This document shows, one piece after another, positions 36,443-48,153 of a stretch of 64,000 bases of DNA. The DNA comes from Tolypeutes matacus (lineage: Eukaryota > Chordata > Mammalia > Cingulata > Chlamyphoridae): the NCBI GenBank assembly GCA_026826555.1, contig JAKSZT010053928.1, forward strand, positions 45,247,089-45,311,088, in the 5' to 3' direction. The notes below the pieces were generated by a model. The model saw nothing but the letters and a program-made list of their open reading frames with translations. It was not told the DNA's origin and did no database searches. Every line of letters begins with the position of its first letter. The stretch's first letter is position 1. Made by a program: the position numbers and the translations under genes.

Positions 36443-36540
36443 TTATCCAGTGTCACACAACAAGTAAGAATCACAGCTGAGATTCAAATCCTAGAATTTC
36501 AGCTCCAAAGTCTTTGTGTTTAACCTCTCTGTAATCCTGC
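36085..36540 (-). repeat. MIR SINE (reverse) split by a DAS SINE
   Basis: GATTTAATCCTCACAACACC, AAAACTGAGGCACAGAGAAG, then, after the insert, CCAGTGTCACACAACAAGTA and GATTCAAATCCTAGAATTTC follow reverse MIR order. The sequence resumes exactly at the duplicated target site. Confidence 0.85.
36243..36438 (+). mobile_element. Full-length DAS-type SINE
   Basis: The best-preserved DAS copy in the window. It has the tRNA-like head GGAAGCGGCTGTGGCTCAAT (A box), GGTTCGGTTCC (B box), a GC-rich body (GGCCCGCCCGCACGGCGTGG) and an AAATA/poly-A tail. The 12-bp target-site duplication AAGATTATCCAG is exact (36,231-36,242 and 36,439-36,450). It inserted into an older MIR. Confidence 0.95.
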
Positions 36541-37038
36541 CACTCCAGTGTGGTAAGCACTAGGGTAAATAAGCACAGGCTTACACTCAGGGCACAATAG
36601 GACCCTAAACTGAAGCACGTAACTCAGCAGGTGTGGAATGTCAGGGAAGGCTCCTTGGAGGAGGTGGCTCTTGAGCTGAGTCTTAAAGGATGGAAAAGGC
36701 CTCTCTAGGCAGAAATAGAGAAAGGGCTTTCTAGATTGAGGTAAGAGAATATGTGCCTGGAGATGAGACGAAAGGCAACAATTTGAGCAATTGCACCTAA
36801 CTTAGTAGGGCAGCAGCACCAGGAGTAGGGAGCGGGCAATGGGCAGATGAGATTGGTGGGACAAGCAGGAGTCAACTTGCTGTGTTCTGAGGGTCTGGGT
36901 CTTCTCATGGAGACCCTGGAGCAGGGATAGCCTTGATAGATTCCAAGTAGGGAAGCCACATGCTCAGTGGGTTCAAATTGATTTGGGGTGGAGGACCTTG
37001 TTAGGAAGTCCATTTAGGAAGCTATTTCAGTGAGTAAT

Positions 37039-37640
37039 TGTAGCAGTTTGGCAGTTTGATATAGTTATGAATTCCAAAAATAGATATTGGATTATGCTTG
37101 TAAACTGATCTGTTAATCTGGGAATGATTAAATTATGATTAGGGCGTTGACTGGGCCACATCAATAGGGTGTTGAGCCCCACCCCTTGGTGGGTGGGGTC
37201 TCAAAGATAAAAGACATGGCAAAGGACAGTGTTGGAGCAGTTTTGATGTTGGAGTTTTGATGCTGGAGCCTAGGGAGGTGAGCAGATGGAGGAGCTTGGT
37301 CATGAGGAAGGAGAGAAGGCCCGGGATAGAGACAGCTGGCCTTGTGGAGAGAGGCAGAGCCTAGAGAGCTTCATAGTCTACAGCTGACCTTGTAGAGGAA
37401 ACAGAGTAGCTGAGCCTGGAGAGAAACAGAGCCCGGGGAAGAGAGGAACCCAAGAAGCCTGAACCCTGGCAAACGTTGGCAGCTGTCTTGCTCTAACACG
37501 TGGCAACAGACTTTGGTGAAGGAAGAAACTTATGCTTTATGGCCTAGTAACTGTAAGCTTCTACCCCAAATAAACACCTTTTATAAAGACTAACAGATTC
37601 CTGGTATTTTGCATCAGCGCCCCTTTGGCTGACTAATACA
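37039..37640 (+). mobile_element. Solo LTR (xenarthran MaLR-like), perfect 5-bp TSD
   Basis: A 602-bp element from TGTAGCAGTTTGG to GACTAATACA, flanked by exact GTAAT at 37,034-37,038 and 37,641-37,645. It is closely similar to the LTR at 20,973-21,606 along its length, with a small deletion around 37,330 relative to that copy. Direct orientation at 16 kb distance makes the pair a possible recombination substrate. Confidence 0.9.
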
Positions 37641-37799
37641 GTAATCCACATGGGAAGTGATGACATCTGAAATAAGAAGGGTCAGTGGAAATGAAGTGGA
37701 GAGGACAGATAAGACAACCATAAGAGGTGAGGCCTGATACTGATGCAATCAGAGTAGAGAGGGAAGAGTGACCAGAGGCTGCACAGTCGAGAGAGTCTC

Positions 37800-38005
37800 C
37801 AGAGCAGGGTTCCTCAACAGCCCCATGGACATTTTTGGCCAGATAATTTTTTGTTGGGGTGGGAGGTGGGAGTTGCCCCATGGGTTTTAGGATGTTTCAC
37901 AGCATCCCTGGGCTCTACCCACTGGATCCCAGTAGCATCCCCCCTACCAAGTTTTGACAACCAAAAATGTCTCCAGACACTACCAAATGTGTGGGGTCAG
38001 GGTGC
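37800..38005 (-). mobile_element. MER20 (hAT-Charlie MITE)
   Basis: GGACATTTTTGGCCAGATAA, CACAGCATCCCTGGGCTCTA and AACCAAAAATGTCTCCAGAC are the complement of the MER20 consensus. It lies directly next to a MER5A copy. Confidence 0.75.
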
Positions 38006-38017
38006 AAAATCACCTCC

Positions 38018-38205
38018 TCTAATGATTCTCAATGTGTAGTCCCCAGACCAGAGGCATCGATATTGCCAGGGAAATTGCTAAATTTTAGGGCCTCACCCTG
38101 GAACTACTAAGTCAGAAATGCTGAGGTGGAGTCTGGTGATCCCGGTCTTAACACACCCTCCAAGGCAATTGTGATGCTCGCTAAAGTTTGAGAACCACAG
38201 GTTCC
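38018..38205 (+). mobile_element. MER5A (hAT-Charlie MITE)
   Basis: GATTCTCAATGTGTAGTCCC at the left and TAAAGTTTGAGAACCACAG at the right are the degraded inverted ends. The middle (CCAGAGGCATCGATATTGCC, CTACTAAGTCAGAAATGCTG) matches MER5A. The length of about 188 bp is typical. Confidence 0.8.
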
Positions 38206-40128
38206 AGGCAGGAGGGAGAATCACTGAGGTACTGTGGATGGGGCCAGGTACTTCAGACATCAGACCTGAAGAGGATGCCATCTAGATGGATATTTGGAGA
38301 TTCCTGAAAGCGCTGGTAAAAGCTGAACTGGAGGGCAATTCTGCTGAGGGCAGAGTCATCATATCTTAGGCTGGAAAGTGAAGATGGAAGTGTGAGTAAA
38401 TGGAAACTGAGTACAGAGCACTCTTTCCTGAAGTTTGGGTATAAGGGATGGAGAGAGAGTTAGAGGAGCACACAGGGTCCAAGGATGGTGATTTATTTAT
38501 TTTTGGACCAGGTCTGAATATGTGTAGGAGTTTAGGCAAAAGTGCTAGTTGGGACAGGTTTAAAAGCTACAAAAGAGAGAAAGAGAAGGTCAAGGAGAAA
38601 GAAACTGCTCAGATGAAAATGAAATTCCTAAATAAACAACCCCAAACATCAAGGACCCCCAGTGGCAGAGATCATGGTGGGGTTGAGATCACAGACTTGT
38701 GGGGGAGGTAGGGAAGAACTCATTCTGAACATTTGGGTTCCAAGTCAGTGCCAGGAATGCTCCTGGCTCCTGGGAGGGTCTCACTGAAGAGTCAGGCCTG
38801 GCCTACACACATGCAAAATACCAAGGGCAAAGTACTTTGTCCTCAATTGTTTGGACATACCAATTAAAAGGGTTTTTCTTATTTAAAGAATTTCATTGCT
38901 CAAATTAAGAAGTTCTCTCTTTGCTCCTCATTGATTCATTTATCTTGCACTTGGAAAGCACACTTCAGTGGCCTAGAAACTTAGCACATAAATCACTGTA
39001 GACAACTAGATCCTTGGTGTGAGAGCATACTTTGAGATGAGAATGGGTCCCAGCCCCTTTCTTTGCGTAAGTAAGACAGGTTTATGCCCACCTTCACTGT
39101 CAATTCACCTGAGCTCCAGAGAGAAAGCAACTCGCTTGAGGAAACAGGAAGAGTTGCTTGGTTAGTATGTTAACGATGAGCTTGATACTAACAGCTCCAT
39201 GACTGGATGTCTGAGCATTAGCAGAGCATAAAACATAACTGACAATTCCAGGAGGATAAATAAGAATCCTTAAATAAAGCAATCAATTGTTGTTGGGGAA
39301 GCAGCTCAATAATGCTATACAACTGTTAAGGCCACTTGGTCATTTGCTGTACTCAGCTCACAAGGAAGACTTCCTTCCAGTGCCATCATGTGGGTGCACT
39401 CTGAGCCTCTTCTAACTTCAGCTGATTGTTCCAGGAGCAGAGCCCTGGCCTAAGCATAGCCAGGCTACAGGCATACTGCAAAATCTCTGACCAAATAGGG
39501 CTTCACCCATCAGCTGGGTGAGTCAGCTTCCTTCTCTTGGAACTTTGATGGAGAGCTAAGAGGGGAAGGTGGTTAGTTGGCAATGGAAGCACAGTGCAGA
39601 GAGGCTTGGAGAAAGGAGGAAGAAACCTTATCACACTAACAATGGAGCCCCTGGGGTGAGGTTCGCCATGACCTTGATACTAGTGATGCTTTGGATTCTG
39701 GGCTAGTTCTGAGTCCTGACTGGAGTTGGAGGCTCTGGGAAGCCCAGCTACCCTGGGATTCTGTTCTTTACGGGAAGCCATACTGCTGCTGTTTCTGGGC
39801 TAACATGAGACCAGGCTGTGAAGCCGTGATTCCTACATTTTATGCCCTGCTCCTCCAAAGCAAAACAAACAAACAAAACACCCCAACAAATTTCCCTCCC
39901 TTCCTCCCTCCCTCCCTCCCTTCCTCTCTCCCTTCCTAGTCTCTGTTGCTTGCAACCATCTGTGCCTGGCACACTACTCCAAACCCCCATCCTTTGTGCT
40001 GACATGACACATATACACTTCCTGAAATGAGGCCTGAGTATTCCAAGCAAAACCTATAGTTCCCAATCCACAGACAACCTTCTGCTGAAGGAATACTTTC
40101 AGGGGGAATAAAGGTCACTTGCTCCCTG
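38206..40128. other. Unassigned sequence with a CCTT-type microsatellite
   Basis: No gene is seen. A pyrimidine CCCT/CCTT array spans about 39,893-39,934. Open frames here are short and overlap on both strands. Confidence 0.5.
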
Positions 40129-40133
40129 GTTGG

Positions 40134-40758
40134 CGTTTTAGTTTGCCAAAGGGCTGCCTATGCAAAGAACCAGAAATGAGTTGGCTATTATAATGGGAAA
40201 TTTATTGGGGTAAAAGCTTACAGTTCCTAGGCCATGAAATGTTCAATCAAGGCACCATCAGAGGTGCTTTCTCACCAAAGTCAGCTGCCACATGGTGAAG
40301 CAAGATGGCTGCTGATATCTGCCTTCCCCTCCAGAATCTACCTTCATCTCCTGGACCTCAGGTGTGGGCAGCTAGGCATAGGGCTTGTCTCTTTCTGGGC
40401 CTCCTCTATCAGTCTCGCTTGCTCCCGTTTCTTCCTAAGTTCAGCTGCAAGCTATCAGGCATATGGCTCATCTCTCCTTGGACCTCAGCTCTTTGAGCCT
40501 CTCAGGGGTTTCTCTCCTTGCAGCTCAGCTGTGGGCAAAACTGGAGTCCTTTCTCTCACATGGCTGGATCAAACATGGTGGCTCTATTTTCCTGTGTCTC
40601 CATTTTTAACAGACCCAGCAAGAGGGGAGAGACTCAACCTGAGTTACATCTCATTGACGTAGTCCAATTAAACTGGTCTCATACCCACAGGAATGGATTA
40701 GTTCACAAACATAATCTCTCTCTTTTTGGGATTCATAAAATGATCTCAAACTGCCACA
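40134..40758 (-). mobile_element. Solo LTR (MaLR-like), reverse, perfect 5-bp TSD
   Basis: It is bounded by exact GTTGG at 40,129-40,133 and 40,759-40,763. The right end AAACTGCCACA carries the expected CA; the left end reads CGTTTTAG, where related copies have TGTTTTAG, a single-base change of the terminal T. It shares AAATTTATTGGGGTAAAAGC and CATACCCACAGGAATGGATT with other LTRs in the window. The 142-codon frame at 40,234-40,662 is inside the LTR and is not a gene. Confidence 0.85.
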
Positions 40759-40763
40759 GTTGG

Positions 40764-41224
40764 TGTCTGTATTGAAATTAGGATGAGGTGAAGGATAATA
40801 GGAGTGCTTGTGGAGGGCAGGCTAAGAGGCAGCATATAGTCAGTAGAATCCTAGAAAAAGCTTTCAGTAACACATTTACCACTTACTCTTTCAATCAACC
40901 AAAGCTGGGTATACAGAGTTGAGTGAGGTGAGCAAGACCTTCCCCCTGCTCTAAGGAAGCTCACAGTTTATTGGGAAAAACAAATATGCAAGCAAGTAAA
41001 TGGGGTACAGTGTAACAGATGCTGTTATAACTAAAGACAGGTGATAGGTTGAGGAGTGGAGAGGGGAGAGGGCAATTCCCTGTAGACAGAAGAGCATGTA
41101 TGAAGCCCTAGAGGGGAGGAACATGGCAAGTTTGGCAAAACCCCCAGGGCACTTGGAAAGGCCTAGAAAGATGGGGCAGTGGTGTTTGAGATGGATGGAG
41201 TGGGACCAGGTCACAATGGGCCAC
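40764..41224. repeat. Old dispersed repeat, unnamed
   Basis: TATACAGAGTTGAGTGAGGT, GGAAGCTCACAGTTTATTGG and AGAGCATGTATGAAGCCCTA follow the same family order as the repeat at 35,985-37,790. Confidence 0.45.
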
Positions 41225-42475
41225 AACAAAGATTCCCAAACTTTCTCAGTTCACTGCTCTCTTACTGTCCCACTTACTTTCTCATGGTGTCCTGAGGCCA
41301 AAAGAAATACCCATCTGTTCATTTATTTAATAGTTGTGTCTAAAGAGCTTAGTAAGTACTTATGTCCTAACAATTCCAGCCATTTAAAAAAATACACATA
41401 AATTGAAAGAAAAAGTAATATTATTATTCCATTCTTAAATAATTACACTTACTTATTGTACTAGTCAGCCAAAAAAGGTACTGATGCAAAGTACAAGAAA
41501 TCTGTTGGCTTTTATAAAGGGTATTTATTTGAGGTAAAACTTAAGCTACAAGGCCCTAAAGAGTCCAACTCAAGTTTGCTTCCTTACCAAACTCTGTTGC
41601 CACATGTTGAAGCAAGATGGCAGGTGATGTCAGCGAGAGTTCAGCCTTCCTCTTCCCTCTTACGGTTCTGTGGGTCCAGCTTCTTCCAATCTCAGCTGTA
41701 AGCTGGCATAGGGCTGGTCTCTCTTCCCAGGGCTCATTTCTTTCCGGGCTCAGCTGCTCTGTTCTCTTCACAAGCTGTAAAATGTCAGGCAAATAGCTCA
41801 TCTCTCTTCCCAGGCCCTCTGCCATGTCTATGGAGCTCTCTTTTCTCACATATCTGCTTCTCTTGTGTTCTCCTGTGTATCTACTTCTGTGTGTCTTCTT
41901 GACTGAATGTCTGTTTATATAGCCCACAAAGGGGATGGGGGCTCAGCCCTGCATGCCCTAATGACGTGGCCAAATCAAAGCCTTAATTTGATTTAATCAC
42001 GTAAATGTAAAGCCTTTGAATTTAAAATCAATTAAAGGATGTCATGCCCAGAGGAGCAGACCAGTTTACAAACATAATCTGTATCTCTTTTTGGAATTCA
42101 TAAATAATATCAAACTACCACATTTACTCTTAGGATATGTGTTCCTGTTGGGTACTGTACAACTTCTCAAACCTTGGAATGAGGTCAGGCACTACCACCC
42201 TCACTTCTTGTTCCACATTGATTTGGGGTGATAATTCCTTTTTATCCTATCCACCACTGAAAACACAGCTTTGAAAGAAATGATATCTCCAAAAGGAATG
42301 CAGTTGAGATCCCATGCGGAGTTGTTAATTGCCTCAAGCAAGTAGTTCATGCGATATCCCACGCTGTCTAGTATTGTATGTTTCTCTCAAAATTAAAAAA
42401 TATCCCAGATGCCCCTGTGCGTTCTCCACAGTGTTCTGAGGCGCCCCCAGTGCACAGTTTAGGAACCTCAGGACC
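41225..42475. mobile_element. hAT-like DNA transposon fossil split by an LTR
   Basis: The left edge GATTCCCAAACTTTCTC and right edge GCACAGTTTAGGAACCTC look like decayed inverted ends of a hAT element. The interior is AT-rich with no intact transposase frame. An LTR occupies 41,457-42,122. The pairing of the two ends is inference. Confidence 0.4.
41457..42122 (-). mobile_element. Solo LTR (MaLR-like), reverse orientation
   Basis: It starts TGTACTAGTCAGCC and ends TATCAAACTACCACA (TG...CA). The neighbouring 5-mers CTTAT and TTTAC agree at three of five positions, both differences being C/T, so the duplication is decayed or absent. It is the reverse of the LTR type at 16,786 (shared TGTTGGCTTTTATAAAGGGT). 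The 123-codon reverse frame here is part of the LTR. Confidence 0.75.
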
Positions 42476-43579
42476 CCAATGCATCTCAACGTAATCCCTA
42501 AAAGGGATAGAGCAATGAAATCTCAAAGCTTAAAACTTGGAGTTAACATGGAAGACAAAGTGATTATTTACACTGTTCATGAAAGGCTGAGAAAATCCTT
42601 CAACGCATGCAAAGCTGACAGAGAAAGGAAACACTTAAAGGTAAAATATTACACCAAAGGAGAGATTATGTTCTTCAGAGAGGAATTATTATTAATCCTT
42701 TACATATGGTTTTGGGTTCTGTTACCTTGTAATAACCACAGCCCAGGTGGGCAGCATCCTCTGAGGTGAGGAAGGTTCTCAACTGGAGCCACAGATCCCC
42801 TCCCTGGCCTATCAGCGCCCAGCGCACCCTGGCTAGCAGCTATGCCCACCTTTTTGTTGTGAGGTGGTCCTGTGCTATACATGTGCCTGCACTTTTGTTC
42901 TGTTTCTACCAAACATAAAATCGCCCTGAGGGAACTGCTGTGAACTCTCACACTATTACGCTCCAATCCCTGGCTTTCAGCAAATTGCTAGTAGAATTCC
43001 AGGATTTCTGAAGGACCATGTAGCAGCAACAACCATTAAAGGAGACAGAAGAAACAAGAAAGAGAGAGAAAAACTCAGCAGGCTGTAAAAAGAGATAAAG
43101 GAGAGGGTGACAGACTTTTATTTGTGGAAGATGAGATATAAAGGAGGTGTTGCCGTGGATTGAAAGGGGGACAAGAGCATTGGAGAGAGAGGAGCATTTT
43201 CCCATCACCTGGACAGTGGTAACGTTATCGTGTCCCAGACCATGTTGCCACTGACAGAAATTGTCTCTCTGGGCTGCCTGAGGAATGGCTGGAGACGCTC
43301 CTAAGAAGAACAGGCAGCTGGCTGCATGGTTTGATTAGAAGATCATGTAAACTCCTTGGCCCTGGACCAAAAATAATCTTCCAATGGGCCTGCCACCAAT
43401 GCCTGAAATGCTCACCATTGTCACAGTGTTTTTGAATAAGGGCACTGTGTCTCCAGGGTTCTTCTGGTAAAATATAAAGGTGTTATTGCAGGAAGAGAAA
43501 GTTAACCCACCAGTGTTTGTATAATTTTAGCTCAGGTTGGCTAATTTTTAGTCAACATGATCTAATAATAAGGTATTCT
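42476..43579. other. Unassigned sequence
   Basis: No gene is seen. A 96-codon frame at 42,479-42,769 has no recognised motif. Confidence 0.5.
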
Positions 43580-44060
43580 ACTGTACCTGGTGTTACCTAT
43601 TGCTGTATAAAACTTAGTGGCTTGAAATGATCAATATTTGTTATCTCACAGTTTCTGTTGGGCAGGAATTTGGGAGCAGCTTAACTGTTGGTCTCTCATA
43701 GGGGTGTAGTCAAGCTGTCAGCTGGGGCTGCTCTCATCTGATGGTTCAACTGGGACTGGAGGAGCTGCTTTCAAGAGGGCTCACTCACATGGCTCCTGGC
43801 AGGAGGCCTCGGTTTCCTGGCCTCATATACCTCTCCATGGCGCTGCCTGAGCATCCTCACAACATGGCAGCTGTCTTTCCCAAAGAGGGAGAGGCAAGGA
43901 GGAAGCTGCGATAACTTTTATGACCTAATCTCAGAAGGTGTACTTCATCACTTCTCCCATATACTATTCATTAGGAGCAAGTCCCTAAGTCTGGCCCATA
44001 CTCAAGGGGAGGGGAAATAAACTCTGTCTCTTGAAAGGAGGGCTATCGAATAATTCCTAG
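43580..44060 (-). repeat. Old LTR-type dispersed repeat, reverse orientation
   Basis: TTGCTGTATAAAACTTAGTG, TATCTCACAGTTTCTGTTGG, then CTTTTATGACCTAATCTCAG and AGTCTGGCCCATACTCAAGG follow the reverse order of a common mammalian LTR-type repeat. It is related to 4,430-4,830. Confidence 0.5.
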
Positions 44061-45339
44061 ATATACTAAATAAACCAGATCAGGATAGGTTTTTAGCCTG
44101 TCTTCCATCTTGCTAAAAAGGCTTGTCAGTGTAGGGTGGACGGAAGACAGAACCCAAGCAAAATAGCAGTAGAGATAGTGGCAGACTTACCAACATGCTA
44201 CAAAATGGCTGCCTGTGGTTACTCTGGGCCTCATTGCCATGAGTAACCAGAAGACAGGCACTGCTTGGGAACCTTGTTCTGCCCAGTGGTATTTAGTGGA
44301 GTCCCTGAGCAGCTGACTGGCAACCTGAGGATTCTTGTGCCTTGTGGGGGAGAAAAGGGGCCAAAACAGGGTGCTAGGGGGTTGGTATCTGGATTGGTAT
44401 CTTTGGTAAGGTTACATGACGTCATTGAAATTAAGGCTTATTCAGAAGATGGTACAGATTTTACTTTTGATTTTTACTCCCTGCCCACCAGTTCCAACCA
44501 AATACCGATTCGCGGAGTTGTTGGGAGAATTAGAGATGTATGGAACATCCGGGCACTTTGCACATAGTAGGTCTTCAGTAGAGGGTGGTTATCATTACCA
44601 TTTTTTCCAAAGTTGCCTGGGAAGAAATTGAATTCAGGCTCGGCCTAAATTTTGGGGTTAGGAATCTAGCCAAGTCTTCCCTGGATTAGCTTTCTGCAGT
44701 TTGAGACACACCAGGCCATCTCTTGCCTCCCCCTGGGGGATGGCCTAGTCTTTCTCTTGAATCAGAGGTGGATCTGAGATGCTGTTTTGCTCTCACTGCA
44801 TTTAGAAGTACAGTGAGAGCTTACAAACACTATTATATACATTTATGCATGTTATTAAGGTTGCTTTCTTCCATTTTAAGTGCATGCCATTTCACAGACA
44901 CACACACGCACATACACAAATGCAATGCTGTACAGTGTCAGCAGGAAGAGAAAAAGAAAGAAACACTCTAGGATTCCAACAAATAGACTGCAGAGGTAAC
45001 CTGGAAGGAAGGCAAATATCAGGACAGGCTCTCCCCCTCACCTCCACCCTCCTTCAGGCTCCAGGTCTGTTTACAGAAGAGAATGGCATTACATTGCCAT
45101 GGCCTCTGCTGCCATGAGGGGTGCTACCTGCCCAGGGATGCCTCCCACCAGTGAAACGGCCAGGAGGGAGGAACTTGGTTTGAAAAACAACGTGTCCCAC
45201 CTGCTTCCCACCTTCCTCCCAGAGGCTAGCTTCCTCGGCCCTGGGTGGACAGAAAGTTTAAATTCGGCCCGACATCCTACTTGTATTACATTGGTTGCAG
45301 AGAAAGTGTCCAGGAACTCCTTGACCAGGCCATTTCTGC
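44061..45339. other. Unassigned sequence with a MIR 3' scrap
   Basis: A MIR-like 3' end (GGCACTTTGCACATAGTAGG) lies at about 44,490-44,605. A short (CA)n lies near 44,897-44,918. No gene is seen. Confidence 0.5.
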
Positions 45340-45625
45340 CCACCCTTTCTCACTGGGGCAACCCCATCCAACCTTTCACTACCAGATCTCCCTGTTGTTT
45401 TGTTTGTTTCATAGCACCAAATCTCAAAATATCTCATTTGTAGATTTGTTTGTTTACTCTTCCCATACCAACAGAGTACAAGCTCCGTGGGTGAGGGAGC
45501 CTGTCATCTCCCCCCACCCCACCTGGGATCCCAGGCCCTGGAACTCTGTGGCAAACAGCAGGCATGTAACAAAAACCACTGAGAGGATGAATAGATGCTT
45601 CCAGCACTTGGCATTTCACAAAACC
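45340..45625 (+). repeat. L2 LINE 3' fragment
   Basis: TGTTTGTTTACTCTTCCC, AGAGTACAAGCTCCGTGGGT, GAACTCTGTGGCAAACAGCA and GGCATGTAACAAAAACCACT follow L2 3' order. Confidence 0.6.
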
Positions 45626-45634
45626 CTCTCTCTC

Positions 45635-45830
45635 CTGGCCATTATCTCACTTCATTCTGAGCAAACCTCATGAGATAGCTATTTTTATTGGTTCTGACTA
45701 GTAGATGAGAAAACTTAGGATCCTGATCTGTGAATGACTTGTCTAAGGCAACACAGCTGGTAAAAAATGGGACTAGACCTTGAGCCAGCTTCTGGCCCCA
45801 GATGCTTTGTTCTTTTTACTACACTGGTCG
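45635..45830 (-). repeat. MIR SINE, reverse orientation
   Basis: TCATGAGATAGCTATTTTTA, AAGGCAACACAGCTGGTAAA and CCAGCTTCTGGCCCCAGATG follow reverse MIR order. Confidence 0.7.
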
Positions 45831-46179
45831 CTGTCCTGGGTGCCCCATGTGCTTCCAGATGCATCTCCCATTGAAGGTTGGTGAACTACTTACATGATGC
45901 TTTTGTCCTCAAGAGAATTTTCCATCTTTCATGACCACATCTCATTAGGAGGTCATCCAAGAAAAAAAAAATGCCATTGCTTTCTAGGCTTAAGTGTACG
46001 ATCCTTTTTGTGCATTTTATTTCTACCACCAATAAGATTTCATTGGAATTGATGTGGAATGTTCTCCAGAATATCAGTGAAATGATCAGAATGCAGAACA
46101 GTATATGTGTGGGAATATTACGTGTGGGTAAAAAAGGAGGGGGAGGAACACATATATATTAATTTTTATATGCATTAAA

Positions 46180-46325
46180 CAGTTCTGAACTGATATGTGA
46201 AAAACTGATTACACTAGTTGTTTCCAGGGAAGGAATTGGGTGACTGGAGACAGAGGTAGGAGGAAAACTTCCCTTTTATTGTTTTAAAAATTTGTCTCTG
46301 TTATCTATTCAAAAATAAAATGGTT
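46180..46325 (+). repeat. Old L1M 3'-end fragment
   Basis: AGTTGTTTCCAGGGAAGGAA and TTTTAAAAATTTGTCTCTGT match the 3'-UTR style of old L1M elements. Confidence 0.5.
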
Positions 46326-47764
46326 CACATATAGAAACAATAGCCACTCTTAGCAGCTGCTTTTACTAAGTGAATTCTGATTCCTCAATTTGGGGCTCCC
46401 CTGCCTCCCCACCAAAGCAGGCCAGGGCAGCAGGATCCAGGCAGGGACTAAGGGTGGGTGCTAAGTCGGCATTCAGACAAGATGCTGGTCTCTGTAGGAA
46501 GTGTGGCCTGACACTGGAAGACAGTTTCCCTATTGGACACCCCATCCCATGTGCTCTGACTCCTCTCTCTCCCTCCAACCCCAGAAGCAGATGTGGAACT
46601 GGGGCAAGCACTGGGGCAGCTGCTTTCCCTGAGGACATGCCCTAAAAAGAAAGCATTTCCAATATTCTGCCAGTACCTCCGCCCCCTGCCCCTGGTAATT
46701 TGTTGATACGGTAGTTGTTAAGACCATGATGAGAAAAATCATAGCAAGACCACATGACGCTAGACAGGGTGTTTTTTGTTTTTTCACCTGTTCACTCTCC
46801 CACCAACGATGAGCCCAATGCCCAGGCTGTGATACCCCCATGACCTCCCCACTCCCAATCCCTGATGGTAGAACCTGCATTCCTCTGCTTGGCTCTCACC
46901 TCCAGCGATTATTTCTCTCTGAGGACAAAATGGTGAGAATTACCCACACTCACCTTAGGATCCCATTTCCCCCTGTAGTCTCTATCTTCTGCTGAAACGA
47001 CTCGCAACCCTTCCATAATACCCTGAAATATAAAGCCCCAGAAGCTTGCATGAGGCTTACAGAATTTATGGCAAGATGATTGCCTGTTTCCTACAACTCC
47101 ACCTTCTGAGAAGGTAAGTGCATGCTGTGGGCTCACTGGCCCTCAAGGACTCTGGCTATCCTCCAGAGATTGCTTACCAAGCCAGCACCACATCCGCCTA
47201 AGTGGCCATTAAGTGCAGTGTGCTGTCTCTCAGAAACTGGTGGGGCAGGGGGTGAAAATCAAGAGGAAAATCTGTACCACGCTCCAAGTGAGTCTTGATT
47301 CAAATAAGGGAGGCACACATCCCACTTAAAAAAAATGAAACCTAGTAGCATAGTGCAACAGCAGCAGAAGCACAAGTGTGCAGCTACACAATTGGGAGCA
47401 GATGGCCTCATCCTTGTGGAATAAATGAGGAAAACCTTCTCAGAGCAAGGTTACGTGATAGCCCGTGGCAGGTGGAAGAAAGGCAGGCTTTATCTCCTGT
47501 CTCATCCATCCCCCCTACTCTTTCAAGGCTAGAAAAGTTCTCTGTCATTAGCATGTCAGAGCAACAGCCACAAACAAAGAGAAAATGCCCCACCTCTTTG
47601 GCAGCCTGAAATACTGGGAAGATAAAAGAAATTAAATGGAGGAAATAAAGGACTTCTGCTGGCACTTCCTTTTCCCTTCCTTTTGTCAGTATTACACCCT
47701 GTGGCTATCTCTGGTGTGTCTCTGGTACGTCTTCAACAAGCCTGGAAAATGGTTGTTTTGTACA
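46326..47764. other. Unassigned sequence
   Basis: No gene or named repeat is recognised. Open frames up to 116 codons overlap on both strands without supporting motifs. Confidence 0.5.
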
Positions 47765-47773
47765 TCTCCCTCA

Positions 47774-48134
47774 CCTTTTTTTTAGATTTATTTATTTCCC
47801 CCCCTCCTTTTATTGTGCTCGCTGTCTGCTCTCTGTGTCCATTCATTGTGTGCTCTCTGTTTCTGCTCATCTTCTCTTTAGGAGGCACTGGGAACTGAAC
47901 CTGGGACCTCCCATGTGGGAGAGAGGTGCTCAATCGCTTGAGCCACCTCCGTTCCCTGCTTTGTTCTGTCTCTTACTGTCTTTCTTCTTTGTGTCTCTTG
48001 TTGCATCTCTTGTTGTGCCAGCCTGTTGTCAGCTCACTGTCTTGCTTGTCTTCTAGAGGAGACACTGGGAACCAAACCCGGGACCTCCCATGTGATAAGC
48101 AGGAGCCCAATCACTTAAGCCACATTTGCTTCCC
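47774..48134 (-). mobile_element. Dimeric DAS-type SINE, reverse orientation
   Basis: It begins with a T-rich tail (the reverse of poly-A) and contains two monomers, each with GGGACCTCCCATGTG and a reversed head (TTGAGCCACCTCCGTTCCC, TTAAGCCACATTTGCTTCCC). The 9-bp duplication TCTCCCTCA is at 47,765-47,773 and 48,135-48,143. The two-monomer structure parallels the copy at 32,148. Confidence 0.9.
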
Positions 48135-48153
48135 TCTCCCTCATCTGGATTAG

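Larger units (their letters stand above)
35985..37790. repeat. Old dispersed repeat carrying nested insertions
   Basis: The phrases CTCAAGGAGCTTAACATCCA (36,038), CAGGGAAGGCTCCTTGGAGG (36,643) and AGCTGAGTCTTAAAGGATGG (36,673) follow the order of a common mammalian repeat that I cannot name. A relative is at 40,905-41,200 (GCTCTAAGGAAGCTCACAGT). It is interrupted by a MIR (itself carrying a DAS SINE) and by a solo LTR. That the MIR inserted here, rather than lying beside two fragments, is inference. Confidence 0.45.

Noticed and set aside
40234..40662. 142-codon plus-strand frame
   Set aside because: It lies entirely inside a solo LTR with exact target duplications.
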